The position numbers and the translations under genes were made by a program. This document shows positions 1-8,770 of a stretch of DNA of 64,000 nucleotides, one piece after another. The notes beneath the pieces were generated by a model. It ran no database searches. It was not told where the DNA came from and saw only the letters and a list, made by a program, of their open reading frames with translations. How positions within the stretch are numbered: the first letter of the stretch is position 1; the number at the start of each line of letters is the position of its first letter. This stretch comes from Streptomyces sp. HUAS MG91. GTDB taxonomy: Bacteria; Actinomycetota; Actinomycetes; Streptomycetales; Streptomycetaceae. Location: assembly GCF_040529335.1 (NCBI RefSeq), contig NZ_CP159534.1:4526001-4590000 (forward strand). The letters run 5' to 3'.

Positions 1-1255
1 CGCCGGTCGCGCCGCGGACCGTGTTGAGGAAGCCGGAGGCCATGCCGACCTCGGACGGGGGCACCAGCGACATGGCCTGGGCGTCGATGATGCCGATGGA
101 CAGGCCCTGACCGGCGCCGATCGTCAGCAGTGGGCCGGCCAGCGCGGGCACGGGGATGCCGGGGTGGAGCGTGGTCAGCCAGGCGTTGCCCGCCGCGATC
201 AGCAGCAGGGACAGCACAAGGAGCCGGCGGGCCGGGACGCCGCGGTTGACCAGACGGGCGCCGAGCGGGGGCAGCACCAGGACCGGGACCGTCATCAGGA
301 GCAGGGTCAGGCCGGCGGCGCCGGCCGAGGTGCCGTTCACACCCTGGAGGTACGTCGGCAGGAAGGTCAGCACGCCCGTGGTGCCCGCGCCGAGCGCGAA
401 GGAGCCGACGGCCCAGCCGGCGAAGGCCGGGTTCCGGGCCAGCCGCGGATCCAGGATCGGGCGGCCGCGGCCGGAGCGGGCCAGCCCCTGTTCGACCCGT
501 ACGAAAGTGATCAGCAGGGCCGCGGCGGCCGCCGCGGGGAGCAGCGTCCACGGTGAGTTCCAGCCCGCCTTCGAGCCCTGGGTGACGGCGAACAGGGCCA
601 GGGCGAAGCCCGCGATGAACGTGGCCGCGCCCGCCCGGTCGACCCGTGGCCGCGCCTCGGCGCGGGACTCGCCCAGCAGGCGGGTGCCGGTGAGGATGAC
701 GGCGCCCACGGCCGCGTACGACAGGAACGTGGCGCGCCAGCCGAGGGCGTCCACCAGCCAGCCCGAGAAGGTCGGGCCGAGGGCGAGGCCGAGGCCCGCC
801 GTGGTGCCCAGTGAGGCGAAGACACGGGTGCGGGCCGGGCCCGTGAAGGTCGCCGCGAGGAGCGAACCGCCGCTCGCCATCACCCCGGCCGCGCCGATGC
901 CGGACAGGATCCGGGCCGCGTCCAGGAGCAGGATGTGCTGGGCGGTGGCCGAGGCCAGGGTGCCCGCCGTGTAGAGCGCGGCGCCCGCCGTGAGGATCCG
1001 GCGGCGGCCGTACAGGTCGCCGAGCGAGCCGGCGACGAGCATGCACGCGGACGCGGCGAGGAAGTAGCCGACGACGACCCATTGCAGCGCCGCGCCGGAC
1101 GCGTCCAGGGCGGTGCCGATGCGCGGGAGCGCCACCGTCGTGCCGGACATCGCCATCGGGAGGGTGAGCATGCCGAGGAGGACGACGAGGAGGGTCGGGA
1201 CGGGGCGGCCGGCGCCGGATGTGCGGACCGCCCGGGATCGGGGTTCGGTTGCCAT
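1..1255 (-). CDS. MFS drug-type efflux transporter (C-terminus outside window)
   Basis: Reading leftward from an ATG at 1255, the protein begins MATEPRSR and continues into hydrophobic helices with the DHA2/EmrB-QacA pattern. These include GTTVALPRIGTAL in the first helix and the loop GSLGDLYGRRRIL (the G-D-x-x-G-R-R-R major facilitator signature near residue 65). The frame stays open to base 1, so about 418 residues are visible and the stop lies outside the window. This is an inner-membrane proton-driven exporter family; the substrate cannot be told. It is transcribed divergently from the TetR gene at 1364, the usual arrangement for an exporter repressed by its neighbour, and the gap holds good dyads. 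The family call is firm; the drug-export role is inferred. Confidence 0.85.
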   Translation of the reverse strand, partial: MATEPRSRAVRTSGAGRPVPTLLVVLLGMLTLPMAMSGTTVALPRIGTALDASGAALQWVVVGYFLAASACMLVAGSLGDLYGRRRILTAGAALYTAGTLASATAQHILLLDAARILSGIGAAGVMASGGSLLAATFTGPARTRVFASLGTTAGLGLALGPTFSGWLVDALGWRATFLSYAAVGAVILTGTRLLGESRAEARPRVDRAGAATFIAGFALALFAVTQGSKAGWNSPWTLLPAAAAAALLITFVRVEQGLARSGRGRPILDPRLARNPAFAGWAVGSFALGAGTTGVLTFLPTYLQGVNGTSAGAAGLTLLLMTVPVLVLPPLGARLVNRGVPARRLLVLSLLLIAAGNAWLTTLHPGIPVPALAGPLLTIGAGQGLSIGIIDAQAMSLVPPSEVGMASGFLNTVRGATG

Positions 1256-1262
1256 GACCGTA

Positions 1263-1305
1263 AAGTACAACCGTGGTTGTAGTAACTGCAACGGTCGTTG
1301 TACTT
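1263..1305. promoter_or_regulatory. TetR-type operator pair between exporter and regulator
   Basis: Two dyads lie 4 bases apart: TACAACC-GT-GGTTGTA (1266-1281, perfect) and TGCAACG-GT-CGTTGTA (1288-1303, one mismatch). The outer ends also pair perfectly, AAGTACAAC (1263-1271) with GTTGTACTT (1297-1305), so the block reads as a double-nested dyad. The 7-base arms with a 2-base centre fit two TetR dimers. The block lies immediately upstream of the exporter start at 1255, where it could block its transcription. The symmetry is seen directly; the binding protein is inferred. Confidence 0.7.
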
Positions 1306-1313
1306 AGGACGGT

Positions 1314-1338
1314 CGGCCTAGGCCGGATACGGCCTAGG
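1314..1338. promoter_or_regulatory. Second dyad upstream of the TetR gene
   Basis: CCTAGGCCG (1317-1325), four bases GATA, then CGGCCTAGG (1330-1338) form a perfect 9-base inverted repeat. In addition CGGCCTAGGCCG (1314-1325) is itself a 12-base palindrome, and CGGCCTAGG is repeated directly at 1314 and 1330. It lies 26 bases before the TetR start. It differs in sequence from the TACAACC dyads, so it could be a site for another regulator, an autoregulatory site, or a hairpin in the TetR leader. Confidence 0.45.
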
Positions 1339-1363
1339 GTGGAGGTGAGCGGAGGAGCGGAGC

Positions 1364-2032
1364 ATGGCGGAACAGGCGGCTGGAGTGCGCAGGGGCACGC
1401 TCGAGAAGCGGCGGGCGCTGCTGCGCGGCGCCCGTACCGTGTTCGGGCGCGAGGGCTACTCGCGGGCGGGTATCGACGAGATCGCCGCCGAGGCCGGAGT
1501 CTCCACGCGCACCCTCTACAACCACTTCGGCGGCAAGGAGAACCTCTTCCGCGAGACGCTGCTGGACAGCGCCGCGGCCGTCACCGCCGCCCATGTCGCC
1601 CTCATCGAACGGCACTTGAACAAGGTCACGGACATCGAGGCGGACCTGCGCGCCCTCGCGCGGGAGTGGATGGGGCGGCGCGGTGAGCACGCCGACCACG
1701 GGCTGCTCGTCCGGCAGGTCATCGCCGAGGGCACGCATCTGCCCGGCGACGTCGTCGAGGAGTGGCAGAGGACCGGGCCGCTGGCCGTGCGCGAGGCGGT
1801 GCGGGACGCGTTCGTGCGGCTGGGCGGGGACGGGCTGCTGACCGTGGACGAGGGCAACTCCGCCGAAGCCGCTCGGTACTTCACCCTGCTGATCGCCGGG
1901 TCCGTCACCGTGGACACGTTCTTCGGGGCCGTGCCGATGAGCAGCGCCGAGGTCGATGAACGGGTCGAGAGCGGGGTGCGGGTCTTCCTGCGGCTCTTCG
2001 CCGTCGCCGGTGACGTCACCGAGGGCGATTAG
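1364..2032 (+). CDS. TetR/AcrR family transcriptional regulator
   Basis: A 222-residue protein of normal TetR length. Residues 12-60 give the TetR_N helix-turn-helix (RRALLRGARTVFGREGYSRAGIDEI..., then the recognition helix VSTRTLYNHFGGKENLF). The rest is a helical ligand-binding and dimer domain of the AcrR C-terminal type. The ATG follows a purine-rich ribosome site (GGAGGAGCGGAGC). It is divergent from the MFS exporter and most likely represses it through the dyads at 1263-1305, with an inducing compound unknown. Its stop codon overlaps the convergent stop of the gene ending at 2029 by four bases, so the two transcripts share their ends. Confidence 0.92.
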   Translation: MAEQAAGVRRGTLEKRRALLRGARTVFGREGYSRAGIDEIAAEAGVSTRTLYNHFGGKENLFRETLLDSAAAVTAAHVALIERHLNKVTDIEADLRALAREWMGRRGEHADHGLLVRQVIAEGTHLPGDVVEEWQRTGPLAVREAVRDAFVRLGGDGLLTVDEGNSAEAARYFTLLIAGSVTVDTFFGAVPMSSAEVDERVESGVRVFLRLFAVAGDVTEGD

Positions 2033-3615
2033 GGCAGGGGCAGCGGGAGTTCGGCGTCCGGCCAGCGGGTGCGGCCCTGTTCACGGGACCGGAGCAGGGC
2101 CAGGGTCTCCAGGCCCCGGTCCGCTCCGGTGGCCAGCAGCTCCGGCAGTTGGGGAAGCGGAGCCACTGCCGCGACGTCGTCCAGGACGAGCGTCATTGGT
2201 GGGTCGAGCCGGCCGGCAGGTGACCGTTCGGCCATGCGGCGGCCGTGCTCGACCACGCTTGAGGCGAGGGCCGTCAGAAGGGGCATCGCACCGGGATTTC
2301 CCTTCGGGTCCTCGATGGGTTCACCCACCACATAGAGCGTGCCCCCTTCGGCGATGAAGGAATCCAGGGTCAGCGCATCAGTTCGGTTCGGGGTGCAGGC
2401 GTCGCGGATGTGCACGGTGAAGAGCGAGGACAGCGCACGGGCCGTCAACTCCTGCGCCATGTCACGGCGTTCCGGGTGCGCGGTGAGCGCCGCCTCCAGC
2501 TCGCCGGCCGTGCCCGAGGTGGCCTTCGGGTTGGTCCGCAGGATGCGTACGGCCTCCTGGACCTGGCTGCCCTGGGCCCAGCGGTGGACGTGGCGGAACG
2601 GTTTGCCCTCGACGGCCGCCGCGTGCAGGTAGCTGCGCAGCAGGGTGTCGGCCGTTTCGGCCAGGGCCGAGTCGAGTCTGGCCGTCGGTCTTATCGGGGC
2701 GAGCAGGGCGATGGCGCGGTCCGCTGCCGTCGAGCGGTTCTCGCAGCCCGCCGACGGGTTCCAGTGCAGGCGGGCCGGGGTGTCGCACAGGTGGGTGGGG
2801 TCGTAGAGGAGGACCGGGCCGAGTTTGGCGCGGGCGTCCTTCGTCTCCTGCCAGACCGTGGGGGCCGAGGTGATGACCAGGGCCGGGCCCGCTGCCTCTC
2901 GTACGGCTTCGATGGCCAGGGGGTGGCGGTGGGACGGGGGGCCCAGGTGGAGGGGTGTGCGCGGGAGGGGGAGGGGGGTTGCCGCCAGGGGGGTTTCCGG
3001 GGCCGTCGGTGGGGGTGGGACTGGGGTGGGTGTCGGTGCGGGTGTCGGTACGGGTGCTGGTTCGGGGGTGGCTGAGGTTTTGGGGGTCGTCCCCTCCTCC
3101 CCGTCCCGTCCCGTCCTTGAGGGCTTCGCCCTCGGTGCTTCCAGGGGGGTGGGCTCAAGGGTCTTCTCGGGTGCGCGTTCGTCGGGGTTCTCGCGCAGTT
3201 CCCCGCGCCCCTTACGGGGCTTCTCGTACAGGGCGTCTTCGCGCCCCTGGCGGCGGACCGCTCGCCATCGTGCCAGGGTGCCCGCCGTGAAGACCGTCAG
3301 GACCAGGAGGATCATCACCTGGCCGATGAACAGGCCCCAGAACAGGCCGTAGCCCGACAGCTGGTCGTCGGGGGTGTTCGGCCAGGCGCCCGTGATGTCG
3401 TGCGGCCGGCCGATCAAGTGGCGCATCGCCAGCGGGGTGTGGGCGAACGTCACCTCGTCCGGCCAAGCGCCCTTCGCGAAGCGGCCCGACAGGCCCGTCG
3501 CCGTCCACACCAGGATCGTCATGCCCAGCAGGAACGCCAGTACGCCGATCAACAGGCCGTCGGGGACGCCCCGGTCCCCCCGGTTCCGCTCTCTGTCGTC
3601 GCGCGCCATCGTCAC
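2029..3615 (-). CDS. TraG/TraD-like type IV coupling protein, degenerate ATPase
   Basis: 528 residues. Two N-terminal membrane helices (about 21-43 and 92-115) precede a long Pro/Thr-rich linker (about 130-230), then a TraG/VirD4-like cytoplasmic domain ending in a TraM-recognition-like region (about 370-520). A Walker B-like stretch is visible (PPMTLVLDDVAAV), but where the Walker A loop belongs the sequence reads LHLGPPSHRHPLAIEA, with no GK(S/T). ATP hydrolysis is therefore doubtful. The start is GTG 3615, overlapping the VirB4-like stop by four bases (GTGA), so translation is coupled. Coupling proteins feed substrates to type IV channels; here the substrate is unknown and no relaxase is nearby. 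The linker contains a copy of a dispersed genomic repeat (3193-3220). Confidence 0.7.
   Translation of the reverse strand: MTMARDDRERNRGDRGVPDGLLIGVLAFLLGMTILVWTATGLSGRFAKGAWPDEVTFAHTPLAMRHLIGRPHDITGAWPNTPDDQLSGYGLFWGLFIGQVMILLVLTVFTAGTLARWRAVRRQGREDALYEKPRKGRGELRENPDERAPEKTLEPTPLEAPRAKPSRTGRDGEEGTTPKTSATPEPAPVPTPAPTPTPVPPPPTAPETPLAATPLPLPRTPLHLGPPSHRHPLAIEAVREAAGPALVITSAPTVWQETKDARAKLGPVLLYDPTHLCDTPARLHWNPSAGCENRSTAADRAIALLAPIRPTARLDSALAETADTLLRSYLHAAAVEGKPFRHVHRWAQGSQVQEAVRILRTNPKATSGTAGELEAALTAHPERRDMAQELTARALSSLFTVHIRDACTPNRTDALTLDSFIAEGGTLYVVGEPIEDPKGNPGAMPLLTALASSVVEHGRRMAERSPAGRLDPPMTLVLDDVAAVAPLPQLPELLATGADRGLETLALLRSREQGRTRWPDAELPLPLP
3193..3220 (-). repeat. Dispersed 20-base repeat copy inside a coding region
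   Basis: GCGCAGTTCCCCGCGCCCCT followed by TACGGGGC matches the intergenic copies at 17073 and 41607. Here it lies in frame inside the Pro-rich linker of the coupling-like protein, where the - strand reads KPRKGRGELREN. The other good copies are outside genes, so this looks like a repeat that entered a tolerant linker. Confidence 0.75.
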
Positions 3616-5030
3616 GCCACCGTGGACTCGGAGGTGTCGCCGAGGCGCTGTTCCACGAAGGCCGCCGCCCGCTCCTCCGCCTCCAGCTCGGCGGCGCGCA
3701 TGGCGTCGTCGTCGCCCAGGAACTCGTCGGAGGACTCGGTCATGGCGCGGTCGGTGAAGACCAGGGGGCGCTCGGTCTCGGTGACCAGGTGTTTGACCAC
3801 CTGGACATTGCCGTTGACGTCCCAGACCGCGATGCCGGGGGTGAGGGTGGGGATGATCTCCACCGCCCAGCGCGGCAGGCCGAGGACTCTGCCCGTCGAG
3901 CGGGCCTCGTCCGCCTTCTGCGCGTAGATCGTTCTCGTGGAGGCCATCTTCAGGATCGCCGCCGCCTCCTTCGCCGCAGCGCCGTCGACCACGTCCGACA
4001 GGTGGTGGACGACCGCCACGAAGGACAGGCCGAGCCGTCGGCCGAACTTCAGCAGGCGCTGGAACAGCTGCGCCACGAACGGGCTGTTGATGATGTGCCA
4101 GGCCTCTTCAACCAGGAAGATGCGCTTCTTGCGGTCGGGGCGGATCCAGGTGTGTTCCAGCCAGACGCCGACGATCGCCATCAGGATCGGCATCGCGATC
4201 GAGTTGCGGTCGATGTGGGACAGGTCGAAGACGATGAGCGGCGCGTCGAGGTCGATGCCGACCGTCGTCGGGCCGTCGAACATGCCGCGCAGGTCACCGT
4301 CGACCAGTCGGTCCAGGACCAGCGCGACGTCCAGGCCCCAGGCGCGTACGTCGTCTATGGCGACGTTCATCGCCTCCGCCGACTCGGGTTCCGGGTGGCG
4401 CAGCTGCTCGACGATGTCGGTCAGGACGGGCTGGCGCTCGACGATCGTCTCGTTGACGTAGGCGTGCGCGACCTTCAGGGCGAAGCCGGAGCGCTCGTCC
4501 AGGCCGTGGCCCATCGCGACCTCGATGATCGTGCGGAGCAGCGCGAGCTGGCCCGTCGTCGTGATCGCGGGGTCGAGCGGGTTGAGGCGGATGCCCATGT
4601 CGAGGGCGGCCGTCGGGTCGAGCCGGATGGGAGTTATCCCCAGCTCCTGCGCGATGAGGTTCCATTCGCCGACGCCGTCCTCGCCCTGCGCGTCGAGGAC
4701 GACGACCTGGCGGTCGCGGAACCTCAGCTGCCGCAGGACGTAGGTCTTCTCCAGCGCCGACTTGCCGTTCCCGGACTCGCCCAGGACCAGCCAGTGCGGG
4801 GCCGGGAGCTGCTGTCCGTACAGCTGGAACGGGTCGTAGATGTACCCCTTGCCTGAGTACACCTCACGCCCGATGATCACGCCCGAGTCGCCGAGTCCGG
4901 GCGCGGCCGTCGGCAGATAGACCGCCTGGGCCTGCCCCGTCGACGTCCGCACGGGCAACCGGGTCGTCTCCACCTTCCCGAACAGGAAGGAGGTGAAGGC
5001 GTCCGTGAGCATCGACAACGGATCCCGCAT
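3612..5030 (-). CDS. VirB4/TraC-like secretion ATPase, C-terminal half
   Basis: 472 residues with an intact P-loop GESGNGKS (84-91), a Walker B strand KRIFLVEEAWH (about 297-307) and the VirB4-type stretch that follows (FGRRLGLSFVAVVHHLSDV). Full VirB4 proteins are about 800 residues. This one lacks the N-terminal part, which seems to be supplied by the upstream gene at 5048-6607, so VirB4 appears split in two. It would energise assembly or substrate movement through a membrane-spanning channel. ATG start at 5030 with GGGAGAG upstream; 17 bases separate it from the previous stop. Confidence 0.85.
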   Translation of the reverse strand: MRDPLSMLTDAFTSFLFGKVETTRLPVRTSTGQAQAVYLPTAAPGLGDSGVIIGREVYSGKGYIYDPFQLYGQQLPAPHWLVLGESGNGKSALEKTYVLRQLRFRDRQVVVLDAQGEDGVGEWNLIAQELGITPIRLDPTAALDMGIRLNPLDPAITTTGQLALLRTIIEVAMGHGLDERSGFALKVAHAYVNETIVERQPVLTDIVEQLRHPEPESAEAMNVAIDDVRAWGLDVALVLDRLVDGDLRGMFDGPTTVGIDLDAPLIVFDLSHIDRNSIAMPILMAIVGVWLEHTWIRPDRKKRIFLVEEAWHIINSPFVAQLFQRLLKFGRRLGLSFVAVVHHLSDVVDGAAAKEAAAILKMASTRTIYAQKADEARSTGRVLGLPRWAVEIIPTLTPGIAVWDVNGNVQVVKHLVTETERPLVFTDRAMTESSDEFLGDDDAMRAAELEAEERAAAFVEQRLGDTSESTVA

Positions 5031-5047
5031 CAGCGCGCTCTCCCTCT

Positions 5048-6607
5048 CTACCGTCGGATGCCGGTGGCGAACGGCAAGGTGTTCACGAACGCCCGGTGGT
5101 GCTCACGGTCGCACCACTCCAGCTTCAGATAGGACTTTCCGGCCGAGGCGCGGATGGTGCGCTTGTCGCGGGCGAGGGCGTCGGGGTTGCGGGAGGAGAC
5201 GGTGATGTAGCCGACGAGGTTCACGCCCGCCGCGCCGCTCGCCAGGTCCTCGCCGCGCTGGTCGAGGCGGCCGTGGGCGGCGATGTCGCGCGGGTCGACC
5301 GTCCGGTTCATCTTGGCGGCGCGGGACGCCTCCGCGTCGTCGTTCGTCTTCTCGGTCAGCATGCGCTCGATGGCGACCTCGGTGGGTTCGAGGTCCATGG
5401 TGACGGCGACCGTGCGGATGACGTCGGGCGTGTGGACGAGGAGCGGGGCCAGGAAGTTGACGCCGACCGGCGTCATCGGCCACTCCTTCACCCAGGCCGT
5501 GGCGTGGCACCACGGCGCCCGCGTCGACGACTCGCGCGTCTTCGCCTGGAGGTAGGTGGGCTCCATCGCGTCCAGCTCGGCGGGCCACGCGTTGCGCTTG
5601 GTCATCGCCTGGATGTGGTCGATGGGGTGGTCCGGGTCGTACATGGAGTGCACGAGCGAGGCGAGCCGGCCCTGGCCCAGCGGCTGCCGTACGCGGATGT
5701 CGGCTTCCTGGAGCCGCGAGCAGATGTCGGTCAGCTCGCGCGCCATGACGACGGCGAGTCCCGCGTCGCGGTCGACCTTCCGGCCGGCCTTGGGGCGGGA
5801 GGCGCGCGCCATCGCGTTGGCCTCGGCGGCCAGCTCGCGCGTGTAGTGCATGCAGGCCACCAGATACGCGCGGTGCTGCTCGCTGCTGGTCGACACCATG
5901 GACTGCAGCTGGTCGTACGACTCCTGGAGCCAGCCGAGCGCACGCTCGTCGCCGCGGACGGCGACGTCCTTGGCGTGCGCGTCGGGGTCGGCGGGCAGGG
6001 TCCGGGCGAGCATCTGGAGGCGGGTGACGAACCCGTCGCCGTTCGCCACGTGCTTGAGCAGGGTGCCGAAGCGGTCGACGAGGGCTTCCTGGTCCTCGGA
6101 GTCGCGCAGGCCGACGCCCGGGCCCTCGATCTCGATCGCGGCGGTCACCGTGCGCCGGTCCGCGTGCAGCAGGACGGCGATCTCGTCGGGGCCGAACGGC
6201 GCCGCGAGCCAGGTCAGCCGGCCGATGCCGGGCGGCGGGCCGATCTCGACCTCGCGCCCGTCGAGCCGGACACCGGCTTCGGTGACGCCCGAGCGGTAGG
6301 CGGAGCCGCGCTTCAGCTGCCGCTTGTAGCTGCGGTTGATCTCGAACCACTTGTAGAAGGTGCGGTGCCGGTACGGGACGTAGACCGCCGCCAGGGCGAG
6401 CAGCGGGAAGCCCATGAGCAGCACGATGCGCAGGGACAGAACGGGGACGAGCAGTCCGCACATCATGCCGAGGAAGGCACCCGCGATGATCAGGAAGAGC
6501 TCTCCCGACTCGCGGTTCCTGCCGACGATCGCGTTCGGCCGCGCGCGGCCGATCAGATATGTACGGCGGGGCGTGACCGGAGGGGACACGTGGGACTGGG
6601 TCGTCAA
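5048..6607 (-). CDS. SCO6880-type T4SS protein: PrgI-like helices plus VirB4 N-terminal-like domain
   Basis: 519 residues. The first 80 residues carry two hydrophobic helices (FLIIAGAFLGMMCGLLVPVL and the following IVLLMGFPLLALAAVY). A soluble domain follows with no P-loop. Proteins of this layout are called SCO6880 family in actinobacterial annotations and always sit beside a short VirB4-like ATPase. The reading that they supply the VirB4 N-terminal half plus a VirB3/PrgI-like anchor is inference. The start is a TTG at 6607, preceded by a near-perfect ribosome site AAGGAGGTG eight bases away and overlapping the previous stop as TTGA. Confidence 0.75.
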   Translation of the reverse strand: MTTQSHVSPPVTPRRTYLIGRARPNAIVGRNRESGELFLIIAGAFLGMMCGLLVPVLSLRIVLLMGFPLLALAAVYVPYRHRTFYKWFEINRSYKRQLKRGSAYRSGVTEAGVRLDGREVEIGPPPGIGRLTWLAAPFGPDEIAVLLHADRRTVTAAIEIEGPGVGLRDSEDQEALVDRFGTLLKHVANGDGFVTRLQMLARTLPADPDAHAKDVAVRGDERALGWLQESYDQLQSMVSTSSEQHRAYLVACMHYTRELAAEANAMARASRPKAGRKVDRDAGLAVVMARELTDICSRLQEADIRVRQPLGQGRLASLVHSMYDPDHPIDHIQAMTKRNAWPAELDAMEPTYLQAKTRESSTRAPWCHATAWVKEWPMTPVGVNFLAPLLVHTPDVIRTVAVTMDLEPTEVAIERMLTEKTNDDAEASRAAKMNRTVDPRDIAAHGRLDQRGEDLASGAAGVNLVGYITVSSRNPDALARDKRTIRASAGKSYLKLEWCDREHHRAFVNTLPFATGIRR

Positions 6608-7962
6608 CGCCCTGCACCTCCTTGCCGATTGCCGTTGTTACTGGTGGAGCCGGTCGAGCCGGTGCTGCTCCCGCGGTTGCCGGCGTGCGGGGTGTTCGTG
6701 GGACTGGTGCGCGGCGGGGGTGCGGCGGAGGGGACAGTTCCGCCGCCGCCCCCTGCCGCGCCCTGCCGCGTGCTGTGCGCGGCCACCCCGCCGGACACGG
6801 GGTTGGCGGGACGGGCCTGGCCGGCGCCGCCCCCGCCGCCGCCGTCCTGACGGGCGCTGTGGGTCTTGATGCCCTGGGAGACGAGTGCGGCGGGCGAGGT
6901 GAACGCGGCGGCCGCCTTGCCCTCCGCGCCCTGCATGATCCGGTTCTTGCGGACGTTGGCCATCTCGTCGCCGAAGCCGGGGACGAAGCGGTAGATCATG
7001 CCGCTGGCGAAGATGGCGAGCAGGATGATGGCGAGGCCGGAGACCACCGCGGCGAGCGAGTCGGGGCCGCCGGCGCTGGTGGACAGCGCTCCGGCCAGTC
7101 CCAGCACGATCACGATGACCGGTTTCACCAGGATGACGGCGACCATGATCCCGACCCAGCGGCGGACATGGCCCCACAGGTTCTTGTCGACGAGGCCCGA
7201 GTACACGACGACGCCGAGCAGCGCGCCCACGTAGAGCAGGACCGCGCGCAGGTACAGCTCCAGGTAGAGCACGCCCGCCGCGACGATGGACACCAGCGAC
7301 ACGACGATCAGCATGATCGGGCCGCCGCCGATGTTGTCGCCCTGTTTCAGGGCTTCGGAGAACGTGCCGAAGAACGCGTCCGTCTGATTGCCCGTCGCCT
7401 TCGCCAGGACGTCGGTCACGCCGTCCGTCGCGGAGACGACCGTGTAGAGGATCAGCGGGGTGAACGCGGAGGCCAGCACCGTCAGCCAGAGGAAGCCGAC
7501 GGCCTCGGACAGCGCGGTGCTGAGGGGGACGCCACGCACGGCGCGCTTGGCCACGGCCATCAGCCACAGGACGAGGGTCAGGATGGTCGAGGCGGCGAAC
7601 ACGACGGCGTACTGCTGGAGGAACTTCTCGTTGGTGAAGTCCACCTGTGCCGTCTTCTGCACGGCTTCGCTCAGCTTGTCGACGGTCCAGGCGGCGGCGT
7701 CGGCGCAGCCCTTGGCGAGGCTGGAGAGGGGGTCCAGGGGGTTGGTGGTGCTGTCCAGGGGGTTGCTGCCGGGACCACCGGACGAACCGGACCCGCTGCC
7801 GTCCCGTTCGCAGTAGTTCTTGGCTGGGCCCCGGATGAGGTCGCAGGGGTCGTTTCCGGGGTCCGGTGCGGCGACGGCATGCGTCGCCAGCAGGATTGCC
7901 CCGGCCTGGACGGTGGTGACCACTCCGGCGAGCGTGAGGGTGCGGCGGCTGCTAGCGGGCAT
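6604..7962 (-). CDS. TrbL/VirB6-like polytopic membrane protein
   Basis: 452 residues from ATG 7962, chosen because GGAGGG lies seven bases upstream. A signal-like N-terminus (to about residue 32, ending HAVAAPDPG) is followed by a soluble segment, then about seven or eight membrane helices (residues 115-370) and a Gly/Ser/Asn-rich cytoplasmic tail. The pattern fits TrbL/VirB6 inner-membrane channel components. Its start lies inside the end of the TcpC-like gene (11-base overlap), so the two are translationally coupled. The tail is low complexity and probably disordered. Confidence 0.72.
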   Translation of the reverse strand: MPASSRRTLTLAGVVTTVQAGAILLATHAVAAPDPGNDPCDLIRGPAKNYCERDGSGSGSSGGPGSNPLDSTTNPLDPLSSLAKGCADAAAWTVDKLSEAVQKTAQVDFTNEKFLQQYAVVFAASTILTLVLWLMAVAKRAVRGVPLSTALSEAVGFLWLTVLASAFTPLILYTVVSATDGVTDVLAKATGNQTDAFFGTFSEALKQGDNIGGGPIMLIVVSLVSIVAAGVLYLELYLRAVLLYVGALLGVVVYSGLVDKNLWGHVRRWVGIMVAVILVKPVIVIVLGLAGALSTSAGGPDSLAAVVSGLAIILLAIFASGMIYRFVPGFGDEMANVRKNRIMQGAEGKAAAAFTSPAALVSQGIKTHSARQDGGGGGGAGQARPANPVSGGVAAHSTRQGAAGGGGGTVPSAAPPPRTSPTNTPHAGNRGSSTGSTGSTSNNGNRQGGAGR

Positions 7963-8770
7963 AGGTGAACCCTCCGTACTCCTCCACGGCCTTGGCCATG
8001 TCGTCGGCCGTGGAGGCCCGCTGGTCACGGCCCACGGGGACGGGGCCGTCCTTCTGCGTGAAGTCCTCGACCTTCCAGTCGCCGTTCACCCAGTGCAGCT
8101 TGTAGCTGTTGGTATACCAGCTTTCGGAGACCGGGTTCGTGGTGCTCTCACCTGCCAGGCCGAACAGGGACGAGTACCAGATCGAGACGGTCGCCGTCGT
8201 GTCCTGATAGGCGGTGGTCTTGGTGCCCACGGGGATGATGCGCGAGACGAACGTCGTGCCGGTGGGTGCCGACCCGTCCTTGTTGAGGCCGATGCCGGTC
8301 AGGAAGCGCTCGCTGGAGTAGACCTTGTCGAGATCGGCGCGGCGGGCGTTGGCGGCTGACGAGGTGTAGACGGTGTCGACGATGCGGTCCCGCTTGGCCT
8401 TGTCGAACATGTCGGCGGAGCCGAGCTGCACCGCATAATTGGCGGCAGCCGACTGCGCCCCCTGCTCGTCATGGGCGAAGCCCGAGCTCACCGGCTTCGT
8501 GCCGGTCGGGGACGTGGGGGAGGAGTCCGCGCCGGAGGCGGAACTGCCCTTGGAGCCGGAGGACGGGTGGTCGTCACCGCCCCGGTTCGCGAACGCGATG
8601 GCCGCGATGAGCAGCACCACGACACCCACCACGGTGACCAGCGACCGGGACGACGAACGGCCCGGTCTGCGCCCGCCCCCGTACCCGTCGGGCCCCTCCG
8701 GGAGCCGCGTCCGGGTCTGGCCGGTGCCGCCGTAGAGGTCGTCGTCGCCTTGCCGGCCGTCGAGACTCAT
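7952..8770 (-). CDS. TcpC/VirB8-like conjugal transfer protein
   Basis: About 272 residues. An Arg/Gly-rich cytoplasmic start is followed by one membrane helix (SLVTVVGVVVLLIAAIAFA, about residues 46-64), a Ser-rich spacer, and an extracytoplasmic domain of about 170 residues with NTF2-like mixed alpha/beta character ending WKVEDFTQKDGPVP. This is the layout of TcpC/conjugal transfer proteins of Gram-positive type IV systems, which are VirB8-like scaffolds. The ATG at 8770 has GAGGGG 11 bases upstream; a GTG at 8779 is also possible but crowds the ribosome site. It begins the run toward the TrbL-like gene. Confidence 0.7.
   Translation of the reverse strand: MSLDGRQGDDDLYGGTGQTRTRLPEGPDGYGGGRRPGRSSSRSLVTVVGVVVLLIAAIAFANRGGDDHPSSGSKGSSASGADSSPTSPTGTKPVSSGFAHDEQGAQSAAANYAVQLGSADMFDKAKRDRIVDTVYTSSAANARRADLDKVYSSERFLTGIGLNKDGSAPTGTTFVSRIIPVGTKTTAYQDTTATVSIWYSSLFGLAGESTTNPVSESWYTNSYKLHWVNGDWKVEDFTQKDGPVPVGRDQRASTADDMAKAVEEYGGFTYAR

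Noticed and set aside
5096..6850. 584-residue + strand frame across the type IV-like genes
   Set aside because: Low-complexity Arg/Gly/Val/Asp composition and it crosses two recognisable genes; shadow.
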